From contig NZ_CP118615.1 of the NCBI RefSeq assembly GCF_028993575.1, forward strand, positions 5,671,001 through 5,735,000: a DNA stretch of 64,000 nucleotides, given 5' to 3'. A model generated the notes under the pieces. It saw nothing but the letters and a program-made list of their open reading frames with translations, had not been told where the DNA came from and ran no database searches. Shown piece after piece: positions 1 to 7,379 of the stretch. Numbering within the stretch: position 1 is the first letter of the stretch; each line of letters starts with the position of its first letter. The position numbers were made by a program, and so were the translations under genes. The DNA comes from Micromonospora cathayae. GTDB taxonomy: Bacteria; Actinomycetota; Actinomycetes; Mycobacteriales; Micromonosporaceae.

Positions 1-893
1 CTGGGGTTGATCTCGATGTAGACGTACCGGTCGTCGGGGGTGACGATCAGGTCCAGGGCGCTGTAGCGCAGCCCGAGCGCGCGGGTCAGCGCCACGCACC
101 GGGCGGCGACGTCGGCGGGCAGGTCGTACCGGCTCAACGGGGTGTTCCGGTCGTCCTGCCGCCGCCAGTCGTAGCGGGCGTGGTTGGAGCGCTGCGAGTC
201 GATGGCCGCGGTGAACACCCGGTCGCCGACGACGGTGACCCGCAGCTCGACCCGCTTGGGTACCCGGGCCTGCGCGATGAACGGGCAGTGCCGTACCCCG
301 TCGACGTGGACGATGTCGCGGTGGGCGACCGGTTCGGTGTAGCGCATCAGCTCGTCGCCGAGGTCGGACAGCCCGACCTGTTTGGTGATCAGGTGGCCGC
401 CGGTGTGGGCGAACAGGTCGAGCACGGCGGCGGGGTCGTTGCCGGCCACGGTCGCCGGCACGTCGAACCCGAGGCGCAGGGCGAGCTGGAGCTGGCGGAC
501 CTTCTGCTGGGCCCGCAGCACCACCGGTCGGGCGGCGGGCAGGGTCGGCACGTCCAGGGTCTCCCAGACGTCGCCGACGAACTGCCGGCTCTCCTCGACC
601 ACGAAACCGGCGTGCGGGTCGGCGAGGTGGGCGGGGGCGACCGGGACGCCGGGGCGGCGGAACCAGACGGCGGTGACCGCGTCGAGGTCGACGACCCGGG
701 GGGCGGCGGTGTCCGGGCCGGCGTGCCGGATCAGGGTGCGGGTCAGTCGTCCGTCCCGGAGGGCCACCGACAGGGATGCGCGGGACGGCACGTCGGCCGG
801 GTCGAAGCGGACCCAGGCGGCCCCGCGCCGGCCCAGTTCCTTCTCGGCGGCGTCGGCGTGCACGTCGTCGGGGGCGGTCAGGATGAGGATCAT
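1..893 (-). CDS. tgmB: Graspetide ATP-grasp peptide maturase (partial, runs off left edge)
   Basis: The reading frame starts at ATG 893 and stays open to the window edge (297 full codons seen). GGAG lies 7 bases before the start. The N-terminus MILILTAPDDVHADAAEKEL and later parts including VELRVTVVGDRVFTAAIDSQ, YSALDLIVTPDD and YVYIEINPQ are typical of MvdD/TgmB-type ATP-grasp enzymes. The last two segments fit the metal/ATP-binding part of the grasp fold. These enzymes make ester or amide side-chain crosslinks in a ribosomal precursor peptide using ATP. The likely substrate is the 56-residue peptide encoded just upstream on the same strand. The C-terminus, and any methyltransferase partner (tgmC or PIMT type), would lie outside the window. 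The family call is firm; the product is unknown. Confidence 0.88.
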   Translation of the reverse strand, partial: MILILTAPDDVHADAAEKELGRRGAAWVRFDPADVPSRASLSVALRDGRLTRTLIRHAGPDTAAPRVVDLDAVTAVWFRRPGVPVAPAHLADPHAGFVVEESRQFVGDVWETLDVPTLPAARPVVLRAQQKVRQLQLALRLGFDVPATVAGNDPAAVLDLFAHTGGHLITKQVGLSDLGDELMRYTEPVAHRDIVHVDGVRHCPFIAQARVPKRVELRVTVVGDRVFTAAIDSQRSNHARYDWRRQDDRNTPLSRYDLPADVAARCVALTRALGLRYSALDLIVTPDDRYVYIEINP

Positions 894-911
894 GTGCGCT
901 CCGGGCGGTCA

Positions 912-953
912 CCGCCGACGGCCGGCCGGTTCGGGCCGGCCGGCCGTCGGCGG
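912..953 (-). terminator. GC-rich hairpin between RiPP precursor and maturase gene
   Basis: Bases 912-927 and 938-953 form a perfect 16-bp inverted repeat around a 10-base loop. It sits in the 67-base gap between the precursor stop (961) and the maturase start (893). There is no clear U-tract. Such a hairpin could act as a partial terminator or RNA-stabilising element that keeps precursor mRNA in excess over maturase mRNA. That role is inferred. Confidence 0.6.
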
Positions 954-960
954 CAGTGGA

Positions 961-1131
961 TCAGAAGTCGGTGTCGGTGTCCGGTCGTCCCCCGCCGGGA
1001 ATGTCGTCGATGGTCTTCGACGAGCCGGCGCCGGGACGCGGCAGGCCGCCGAGCATCCGGGCGAGCTGCTCGTCGGCCAGTTCGATCCCGTCGGCGGGAA
1101 TGGTGTCGATCTGTACGGTCCTGCGCTTCAT
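961..1131 (-). CDS. tgmA: Putative graspetide (ATP-grasp-modified RiPP) precursor peptide
   Basis: A 56-residue peptide starting at ATG 1131, preceded by GAGG at good spacing. A start further upstream (1221) would add 30 arginine/proline-rich residues without a ribosome site and is unlikely. The N-terminal leader (MKRRTVQIDTIPADGIELAD) leads into ADEQLARMLGGLP. The C-terminal core (about residues 37-56) is rich in Ser/Thr/Lys and Asp and ends in DTDTDF. Graspetide synthetases join Thr/Ser hydroxyls or Lys amines to Asp/Glu carboxyls, so this core has both partners: SSKT and two later Thr, with five Asp. It is directly upstream of the ATP-grasp maturase on the same strand. I did not recognise a specific known product. 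Confidence 0.75.
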   Translation of the reverse strand: MKRRTVQIDTIPADGIELADEQLARMLGGLPRPGAGSSKTIDDIPGGGRPDTDTDF

Positions 1132-1264
1132 GGTGCTACCTCGATCCGCTTCGCCAACGCCGGCCGCTCGGTGGGCCGGCCGGGTGGAAGCAGTGTGTGC
1201 CGGCCGGGGCCGGGCGGGCACCAGGGAATTCCCCAGGCTTGGACCCCGGTTCTACGCTCGGCCG

Positions 1265-2941
1265 GTGTCCCACGAGATAGCGGCCGAGCGCCTGCTGGTC
1301 GCCGCCGACCGCGCCGACCCGGAGCGGGCCGCGCGCCTGGTCTTCCAGGCGTTCGTCGCGCTGTCCCGCACCGCCGACAGCCACCAGATGCTGCCGCTGC
1401 TGGCCCGCGTGCGGGCGGCCCGCGAGGCGGACCGGTCGGCCCGGACCGAGCTGATCTACCGGACCCTGGCGGGGACCGCGGCCACCCGGGCCCGGCTCGC
1501 CGAGGGGCCGGCACACCTCGACACCGCGGTACGGCTCTTCGACGCGAACGCCTTCGGTGACGATCCGGTGCTGGTCGAGTGCGCGTTGACCGCGGTGATG
1601 ACCCTGATGCGTCCGGACGAGGCGCGGCGGTTCGCCCCGCTGGTCGCGGCTCTCGATCTCGCGCCGGCGGACCGGGCCCGGCTGCTGGCGTTGATCGGCG
1701 TCGGCGACGCGTGGGCCGGCAACCTGGTCCGGGGGCAGGCGGAACTACGGGAGGCGGCGCGGCTCGCCGCGCTCTCCGGCACCCTCGACGTGCAGGCCGA
1801 GGCGACGTCCTGGTTAGCCAAGTGCGACGCGCTGCGCGGTGACCTGGACCAGGCCGCCGTCCACCTCGACCGGGCCCGTGCGCTGGCCGCCCGGGTCGGG
1901 TCGGCCTGGGTGGCCCGGCACCTGCCCGAGTGCACGGCCGCGTTGGCGTTCGCCCGGGGTGACCGGGAGACCTGGGCCGGCCTGCTCGAACTGGTGGTGG
2001 CCACGGACACCGGCGTGACCGCCGGGCTGCAGTACGAGCACCGCTGGGAGCTGGCCACCCATCATGCCCTGACCGGCCGTCCGGAAGTGGCCGCCGATCT
2101 GCTCGCCGGGGTCGACGATCCGCCCGCCTCGTGGCCGGGCGGGTCGGTGCTGCCGGCGTGGCGGTCCTGGATCCTCGACCCGGACGCGCCGACGACGGTG
2201 GCGACGCTGACGGCCGCGCTCACCGCGCTGACCCGGCCCGCCGAGCAGCTACTGGCCGCCCGGATCGCCTGGTTGCTCGGCGTGCACCACGGGCGGGCCG
2301 GCCGGCGGGGCAACGCGGCCCGGTTGTTGGAGCAGGCGTGCGCGGGGTACGCCCGCACCGGGGCCGGCGGCATGCTCGCCCTGGTGGTGCGCGACCTGCG
2401 GCTACTCGCCGGCCCGCCGGCCACCACCGGCACCGCCGACCCGCCGAGCACCGCTACCACCGCCGGCCCGCCAGGCACCGCTGCCATCGCCGGCCCGCCC
2501 GGCACCGCCGGCCCGCAGGCTGCCACCACCCCCGCCGCCGGTCCGCCGGCCACCGCCCCCACCGCCGGCGTGCACCGCACCGCGCCGGTCGCCGGGCCGG
2601 CAGCCGGTGGGACGGGCCCGGTCGGCCGGTCGGCGACCGTCGACGCGAGGCCCGGGTTCGCGGGCCCGACCGGCCGACCGGTGCTGACCGGGGCCGAGGC
2701 GCGGGTCGCCGCCACGATCGCCGACGGGCTCAGCAACCGGGAGGCGGCCCAGCGGCTGTTCGTCTCGGTCAAGACGATCGAGTTCCACCTCGGCAACATC
2801 TTCCGCAAACTCGGGGTACGGAACCGCACCGAACTGGCCGCCCGACGGGTCGCCGCCGGCTGGAGCGGGTCCGACGGGTCGTCGGGGCCGCCGTCGGCGA
2901 CGTCCCCGACGACGGTCGGGACCGGTCACAGACCGAGGTAG
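1265..2941 (+). CDS. LuxR-family regulator with helical (TPR-like) N-terminal region
   Basis: A 558-residue protein from GTG 1265; the peptide SHEIAAERLLVAADRAD suits a TPR-type repeat N-terminus. Residues about 1-380 are alanine/leucine-rich helical repeats with no Walker A motif, so this resembles the C-terminal half of LAL regulators without the ATPase. Residues about 385-450 are a low-complexity linker with repeated PPGTA/AGPP elements. The C-terminus (LTGAEARVAATIADGL, then SNREAAQRLFVSVKTIEFHL) is a clear LuxR helix-turn-helix. It is divergent from the graspetide genes with 133 bases between starts, which suggests but does not prove that it regulates them. No strong ribosome site precedes the GTG, so the start is uncertain. 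The 3' end overlaps the convergent amidase gene by 16 bases. Confidence 0.82.
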   Translation: MSHEIAAERLLVAADRADPERAARLVFQAFVALSRTADSHQMLPLLARVRAAREADRSARTELIYRTLAGTAATRARLAEGPAHLDTAVRLFDANAFGDDPVLVECALTAVMTLMRPDEARRFAPLVAALDLAPADRARLLALIGVGDAWAGNLVRGQAELREAARLAALSGTLDVQAEATSWLAKCDALRGDLDQAAVHLDRARALAARVGSAWVARHLPECTAALAFARGDRETWAGLLELVVATDTGVTAGLQYEHRWELATHHALTGRPEVAADLLAGVDDPPASWPGGSVLPAWRSWILDPDAPTTVATLTAALTALTRPAEQLLAARIAWLLGVHHGRAGRRGNAARLLEQACAGYARTGAGGMLALVVRDLRLLAGPPATTGTADPPSTATTAGPPGTAAIAGPPGTAGPQAATTPAAGPPATAPTAGVHRTAPVAGPAAGGTGPVGRSATVDARPGFAGPTGRPVLTGAEARVAATIADGLSNREAAQRLFVSVKTIEFHLGNIFRKLGVRNRTELAARRVAAGWSGSDGSSGPPSATSPTTVGTGHRPR

Positions 2942-3567
2942 CTGGCGATGCCGTTGGCGTGGCCACGGGCGGTGGCGGTGATGAAGGACGCCTGCTTGAG
3001 CAGGTTCGCGTTGGAGACCGTGTCGATGAAGAGGTTCTCGGTCAGCACCGCGGGCATGGCGGTGGCGCGCAGCACGTGGAAGTTGGCGGTCTTCGTGCCG
3101 CGGTCGGTGACCGAGGCGACGGAGCGCATGCCCGCCAGGACCCGGGAGTGGATCGCGTTGTGCAGGGCGACGGTGTTGCTGCTGGTGCTGGTGTACCGGT
3201 AGCTCTCGAAGCCGGTGCCGCCGCCGGAGTTGATGTGGATGCTGACGAAGATCGTCGCGCCCCAGGCGTTGGCGTCGTCGGTGCGGTACGTGAGGCTGCG
3301 GGTGATGTCGCTGGTCCGGGACATCCGTACGTCGACGTTCCAGTTGGCCCGCAGGATGTCCCGGGTCTGCAACGCGATGCTGAGGGTGAGGTTCTTCTCG
3401 GAGAGGCCGTTGCCGACCGCACCGGGGTCGGTGCCCCCGTGCCCGGGGTCGAGGTAGATCTTGGGGACCGCCGCGTGCGCGGTGCCGGCCGCCGCCCAGG
3501 GGGCCACGACGAGGCCGGCGGCGGCGGCCAGCAGGGTGCGGCGACGCGCCGGGGAGTTACCGATCAT
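2926..3567 (-). CDS. Secreted N-acetylmuramoyl-L-alanine amidase (Amidase_3)
   Basis: 213 residues from ATG 3567, with GGAG about 8 bases upstream. The N-terminus has RRR followed by a hydrophobic stretch (TLLAAAAGLVVAPWAAAG) and a cleavage-like AHA, a signal peptide with Tat-like twin arginines. The mature part is a compact Amidase_3 zinc hydrolase: IYLDPGHGGTDPGAVG (zinc His), LSEKNLTLSIAL (zinc Glu), VSIHINSGGG (zinc His) and VLTENLFIDT (catalytic Glu). The family cleaves the bond between N-acetylmuramic acid and L-alanine in peptidoglycan. No wall-binding domain is present, so this is a minimal catalytic unit. Its upstream region carries an AT-rich island unusual for this genome. Confidence 0.93.
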   Translation of the reverse strand: MIGNSPARRRTLLAAAAGLVVAPWAAAGTAHAAVPKIYLDPGHGGTDPGAVGNGLSEKNLTLSIALQTRDILRANWNVDVRMSRTSDITRSLTYRTDDANAWGATIFVSIHINSGGGTGFESYRYTSTSSNTVALHNAIHSRVLAGMRSVASVTDRGTKTANFHVLRATAMPAVLTENLFIDTVSNANLLKQASFITATARGHANGIASYLGL

Positions 3568-3644
3568 GAGTGTTTCTCCAGGTGAGGCGGGGTGCCGAGG
3601 CGGCCACGCGCGGCCGCCCGTACCCGAGCGGGCCGGCATCACGC

Positions 3645-3675
3645 ACTTTAATACATGTCGATATTTAAATGAAGG
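3645..3675 (-). promoter_or_regulatory. AT-rich putative promoter/operator upstream of amidase
   Basis: An AT-rich island (around ATTTAAATATCGACATGTAT on the minus strand) sits about 80-105 bases upstream of the amidase start in an otherwise very GC-rich context. It shares ATACAT and CATGTC elements with the island upstream of the secreted protease at 17281. This is suggestive of a shared regulator of secreted hydrolases, but only two copies are seen. Confidence 0.35.
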
Positions 3676-3716
3676 AGGACGCATTCCACCACCACCCCTC
3701 CCACCTGCGCCGCAGG

Positions 3717-3734
3717 CATACCCCCCGGGGTATG
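3717..3734. promoter_or_regulatory. CsoR/CstR-type operator upstream of cstR
   Basis: An 18-base near-palindrome, CATACCCCCCGGGGTATG, with one central mismatch. It is a C-tract followed by a G-tract flanked by TA-rich ends, the known operator form of CsoR/CstR-family repressors. It lies 28 bases before the repressor start at 3763, so the repressor probably controls itself. Confidence 0.82.
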
Positions 3735-3762
3735 TGCTACGGTGGCGACGGAGGTGGACGAG

Positions 3763-4032
3763 ATGAGGATGCGTCCGGAGATGACCGGCGAGGCGTTGAC
3801 CCGGCTGAAGCGAGCGCGTGGGCAGCTCAACGCGGTCATCGAGATGATGGAGAACGGCCAGGACTGCCGGGAGGCGCTGATCCAGCTCGCCGCGGTGTCG
3901 AAGGCGATCGACCGGGCCGGCTTCAAGATCATCGCTTCCGGCATGCGGCACTGCTCCGGGGCCCGCGACCGCGGCGAGCAGCCGGAGATGACCGAGGAGG
4001 AGCTGGAGAAGTTGTTCCTGGCCCTGGCGTGA
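3763..4032 (+). CDS. cstR: CstR-like persulfide-sensing repressor (CsoR/DUF156 family)
   Basis: 89 residues if started at ATG 3763, which has GGAGGTGG five bases upstream; a GTG at 3742 is in frame but less well placed. All-helical DUF156 protein. Two cysteines, C35 (GQDCREAL) and C64 (MRHCSG), are 29 residues apart, as in the reactive pair of S. aureus CstR. The position that holds the copper-ligand His in CsoR is Gly here, so a copper sensor is less likely than a persulfide sensor. Two matching operators flank the gene, one before it and one before the sulfur-oxidising operon. In CstR, persulfide formation on the cysteines releases DNA and derepresses sulfide detoxification genes. Confidence 0.85.
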   Translation: MRMRPEMTGEALTRLKRARGQLNAVIEMMENGQDCREALIQLAAVSKAIDRAGFKIIASGMRHCSGARDRGEQPEMTEEELEKLFLALA

Positions 4033-4158
4033 CCCGCCGGGATTGACCGCCCCGACGCCCCGGTGGCGTTGCCGCCGGGGCGCGGTCCGGGCATGGTGGC
4101 GTGTTCGCCGCCGGGGCGGGTAAGCGCGTGTTCGAGTTCGGCCAAGGGTGACAACTGC

Positions 4159-4188
4159 CCTCCGCATACCCCCGGGGGTATGCGGAGG
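4159..4188. promoter_or_regulatory. Perfect 30-bp operator upstream of cstB-like operon
   Basis: Bases 4159-4173 and 4174-4188 are perfect reverse complements, with core GCATACCCCCGGGGGTATGC. The core matches the site before the repressor gene, and the symmetry extends into CCTCCGC/GCGGAGG. It ends 18 bases before the ATG of the dioxygenase-rhodanese gene and overlaps the region upstream of its ribosome site (GAAAGGAGC). Binding here would block transcription of the downstream operon. Confidence 0.9.
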
Positions 4189-4206
4189 CACGAAAGGAGC
4201 AAACGG

Positions 4207-5607
4207 ATGACAGTGCAGGTATCGGTCATCACCACCTCGTCCCTGGGTGACCGCAGCTACCTGGCGACGGACGGCCGGGTGGCCGTGGTGGTGGACCCGC
4301 AGCGGGACATCGACCGCGTCATGTACCTCGCGGGCGCCCAGGGCGTACGGATCACCCACGTGGTGGAGACCCACATCCACAACGACTACGTCTCCGGCGG
4401 CCTGCAACTGGCCCGGCTCACCGGCGCCGCGTACCTGGTCTCCGGCCACGACCAGGTGGGATTCGACCGCACGCCGGTCGCCGACGGTGACACGGTGACC
4501 GTCTCCGACCTGCTGCGGCTGCGGGTGGTCGGCACCCCCGGCCACACCTTCCACCACCTGTCGTACGTCCTCGACCGGGCCACCGGCGGCGACTGGACCC
4601 CGGTCGGCGTGTTCACCGGCGGGTCGCTGCTGTTCGGCACCACCGGCCGGACCGACCTGCTCGGCCAGCAGCACGCCCACACCCTCGCCCGGCACCAGCA
4701 CGACTCGGCCCGCAAGCTCGCCGACCTGCTTCCCGACGGCGCCGAGGTCTGGCCCACCCACGGCTTCGGCAGCTTCTGCTCCGCCAGTCAGGCCGACGCC
4801 CCCGCGTCGACCATCGGCCGCGAGCGGCAGACCAACCCGGTGCTCCGGCTGGCCGCCGACCGGTTCGTCGACGAGATCCTCGCCGGGCTGGACGCCTACC
4901 CCGCCTACTACGCCCACATGGGCGTCGCCAACACCGACGGCCCCGCCCCGGTCGACCTCAGCCCGGTGACGCCCGCCGACCCCGCCGCGCTGCGGGACCG
5001 GATCGCCGCCGGCGAGTGGGTGGTCGACCTGCGGGACCGCACGGCGTACGCCACCTCGCACCTCGCCGGCACGGTCAGCCTCGGCCTGGACGGCCCCATG
5101 TCCACCTGGCTCGGCTGGCTGATCGACTGGGGAGTCCCGATCACCCTGCTGGCCGAGACCCCGGAACAGGTGGCCGACGCCCAGCGGGAACTGACCCGCA
5201 TCGGTATCGACCGGCCGGCCGCCCAGGCCACCGGTACCCCGCAGCGGTGGGCCGTCGACCGGTCCGCGCTACGGGACCTGACCGTCGCCGACTTCCCGGC
5301 CCTCGCCGCCGCGCAGGCCGGGGGCACCCCGGCCGGTCTGCCGGAGCCGCAGGTCGTCCTCGACGTCCGGATGACCAACGAGTGGACCGCCGGCCACATC
5401 GACGGCGCGACCCACATCCCCCTGCCCGACCTGCCGAAACGGCTGGACCAGGTGCCCGTCGGGACGGTCTGGGTGCACTGTGGCTCCGGTTACCGGGCCA
5501 GTGCCGCGGCGTCCCTGCTGGCCAACGCCGGACGCGACGTCGTCCTGATCGACGACCGGTTCGACCGGGCCGGACCGGCCGGTGTCCGGATGGCCGCCAC
5601 CGCCTGA
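4207..5607 (+). CDS. cstB: CstB-like persulfide dioxygenase-rhodanese fusion
   Basis: 466 residues from ATG 4207, with AAAGGAG upstream. Residues about 1-240 are a metallo-beta-lactamase-fold persulfide dioxygenase with metal-binding ETHIHNDYVSGG, GTPGHTFHHLSY and a PTHGFGSFCS segment. About 255-340 is a rhodanese fold lacking an active Cys (VDLRDRTAYATSHLAGTV). About 360-466 is a second rhodanese domain with active-site Cys in WVHCGSGYRASAA. This dioxygenase / inactive rhodanese / active rhodanese order is that of CstB, which turns low-molecular-weight persulfide plus O2 and sulfite into thiosulfate. It opens an operon with a membrane rhodanese and an exporter, under a perfect CstR-type operator. 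Confidence 0.92.
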   Translation: MTVQVSVITTSSLGDRSYLATDGRVAVVVDPQRDIDRVMYLAGAQGVRITHVVETHIHNDYVSGGLQLARLTGAAYLVSGHDQVGFDRTPVADGDTVTVSDLLRLRVVGTPGHTFHHLSYVLDRATGGDWTPVGVFTGGSLLFGTTGRTDLLGQQHAHTLARHQHDSARKLADLLPDGAEVWPTHGFGSFCSASQADAPASTIGRERQTNPVLRLAADRFVDEILAGLDAYPAYYAHMGVANTDGPAPVDLSPVTPADPAALRDRIAAGEWVVDLRDRTAYATSHLAGTVSLGLDGPMSTWLGWLIDWGVPITLLAETPEQVADAQRELTRIGIDRPAAQATGTPQRWAVDRSALRDLTVADFPALAAAQAGGTPAGLPEPQVVLDVRMTNEWTAGHIDGATHIPLPDLPKRLDQVPVGTVWVHCGSGYRASAAASLLANAGRDVVLIDDRFDRAGPAGVRMAATA

Positions 5608-5757
5608 CCGGTCCACCCCACGCGTTCACCCCCAGGCCCGCCCCGAGGCCGGTGCCGCCGCACGGGCCCGCACCCGCCCGCCCCGGGGCCCGCGCCGCCC
5701 CACGCGCCCGCCGGCAGCGCCCCGCCCGTACCGCACCCATCTGACGGAAGGAACCCG

Positions 5758-6360
5758 ATGACCATGACCCCCACCGGCCCACGGACGCTGGACGCCGCGA
5801 CGCTGCGCGAGCTGATCGACTCCGGCCGCGCCCCCCGCCTGCTCGACGTCCGTACCCCCGCCGAGTTCGAGACCGCGCACATCCCCGGCTCCTACAACGT
5901 GCCGCTCGACCTGCTCCGGGAACACCGGGCGGAGCTACGCGACCACCTCGACGAGCAGGTCGTGCTGATCTGCCGCTCCGGGGCCCGCGCCAGCCAGGCC
6001 GAGCAGTCCCTCGCCGACGTCGGACTGCCCCGCCTGAAGGTCCTCACCGGTGGCATCCTGGCCTGGCAGGCCGCCCACGCCCCGGTCGTCGAGGGCCGAC
6101 GCCGGTGGGATCTCGAACGCCAGGTCCGGTTGGTGGCCGGGTCGATCGTGCTGGCCAGCGTCCTCGGCTCGGTGTTCGTCCCCGGGCTGGTGTGGGTGGC
6201 CGGCCTGATCGGCGCGGGGCTCACCGTCGCCGCGCTGACCGACACCTGCGCGCTGGGCATGCTGCTCGGCCGGCTGCCCTACAACCGTGGCGCGAGCTGC
6301 GACCTGGACACCGTCGTCGGCCAACTCCGGGTGGGGCCGGTCCCCGGATCGCGGGCATGA
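5758..6360 (+). CDS. Membrane rhodanese (rhodanese + DUF2892, YgaP-like)
   Basis: 200 residues from ATG 5758, with GGAAGGA upstream; an in-frame ATG two codons later is also possible. Residues 1-110 are a rhodanese domain with active Cys in VVLICRSGARASQAE. About 120-180 carry two hydrophobic helices (LVAGSIVLASVLGSVFVPGL and VWVAGLIGAGLTVAALTDTC), the DUF2892 membrane anchor found in YgaP. The protein probably accepts or donates persulfide sulfur at the cytoplasmic membrane. Its stop overlaps the start of the exporter gene (ATGA), so translation is coupled. Confidence 0.9.
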   Translation: MTMTPTGPRTLDAATLRELIDSGRAPRLLDVRTPAEFETAHIPGSYNVPLDLLREHRAELRDHLDEQVVLICRSGARASQAEQSLADVGLPRLKVLTGGILAWQAAHAPVVEGRRRWDLERQVRLVAGSIVLASVLGSVFVPGLVWVAGLIGAGLTVAALTDTCALGMLLGRLPYNRGASCDLDTVVGQLRVGPVPGSRA

Positions 6361-7244
6361 CCGGCGGTCTCGCGCTGACCGCCGGGCTGGCCCTGCTCAT
6401 CGGGGTCAGCCTCGGCCTGCTCGGCGGTGGTGGCTCGATCCTCGCCGTACCGCTGCTGGTCTACGTCGCCGACCTGCCGGTGCGGGAGGCCATCGCCACC
6501 TCGCTGCTCGTCGTCGGGGTCACCAGCGCGGTCGGTGTGCTGCCGCACGCACGGGCCGGCCACATCCGCTGGCGTACCGGGCTGCTCTTCGGCGTGGCCG
6601 GCATGGCCGGCGCGTACGCCGGGGGCCGGCTGGCCGTCTTCGTGCCGGCCGGCCTGCTGCTCACCGGATTCGCGCTGATGATGCTGGCCACCGCCGCCGC
6701 GATGATCCGGGGTCGGCGCGGGAACCCGGGCCGGCCGGTGCCGCCCGAGCTGCCGGTGTTCCGGGTGGTCCTCGACGGTGTCGTGGTCGGCCTGGTCACC
6801 GGGCTGGTCGGGGCCGGCGGTGGTTTCCTGGTGGTGCCCGCCCTGGCCCTGCTCGGTGGCCTGTCGATGCCGGTCGCGGTGGGCACCTCGCTGGTCGTGA
6901 TCGCGATGAAGTCCCTCGCCGGCCTGGCCGGATACCTCTCCGACGTCAGCGTGAACTGGACCCTGGCGGCCGTGGTGGCCGCCGCCGCCGTGGTCGGCAG
7001 CCTGCTCGGGGGTCGGCTCACCGGCCGGATCCCCGAGGATCTGCTCCGCCGGGCGTTCGGCTGGTTCGTCGTGCTGATGGGCGGCTTCGTGCTCGTCCAG
7101 CAGCTGCCCGAGGCGGCGCGGGTCCGTCCGCTGGGGTGGGTCGCGCTCGGGCTGGTCCTCGCGGTGGCGGCCGGCGGAACCGTCCGGCACCGCCGCCGGG
7201 GCCGGCACACCACCGGCCGGACCGTCCCGGCCGCCCACCGCTGA
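6357..7244 (+). CDS. TauE/SafE-family sulfite/sulfur-anion exporter
   Basis: 295 residues from ATG 6357, overlapping the previous stop by 4 bases. Eight or so hydrophobic helices and the two family repeats are visible: an N-terminal SLGLLGGGGSILAVPLLVYV and an internal TGLVGAGGGFLVVPALALLG. The C-terminal tail is short and basic (RHRRRGRHTTGR). TauE/SafE members export sulfite, thiosulfate or sulfonates. In this operon, export of the sulfite or thiosulfate made by the dioxygenase-rhodanese pair is the natural role. Confidence 0.9.
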   Translation: MTGGLALTAGLALLIGVSLGLLGGGGSILAVPLLVYVADLPVREAIATSLLVVGVTSAVGVLPHARAGHIRWRTGLLFGVAGMAGAYAGGRLAVFVPAGLLLTGFALMMLATAAAMIRGRRGNPGRPVPPELPVFRVVLDGVVVGLVTGLVGAGGGFLVVPALALLGGLSMPVAVGTSLVVIAMKSLAGLAGYLSDVSVNWTLAAVVAAAAVVGSLLGGRLTGRIPEDLLRRAFGWFVVLMGGFVLVQQLPEAARVRPLGWVALGLVLAVAAGGTVRHRRRGRHTTGRTVPAAHR

Positions 7245-7379
7245 CGACGGGCGCGGTCGCCGCCGGTGGGCGGCGCCGGCGCGGGACGGGGATACCTGCG
7301 GTGACCTGCGTCACGCGCTGTCACAGGTAGCCGGTCACCGGTGTCCTGGAGGCAGAAGCGCACGAACGGAGGAGACACC

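Noticed and set aside
180..1280. Plus-strand frame (about 366 codons) over the left-edge region
   Set aside because: It is the shadow of the graspetide maturase and precursor on the minus strand. The maturase motifs are clear.
3742..4032. Copper-sensing CsoR
   Set aside because: The copper-ligand His is missing, and the gene context is sulfide/persulfide oxidation, so CstR is preferred.
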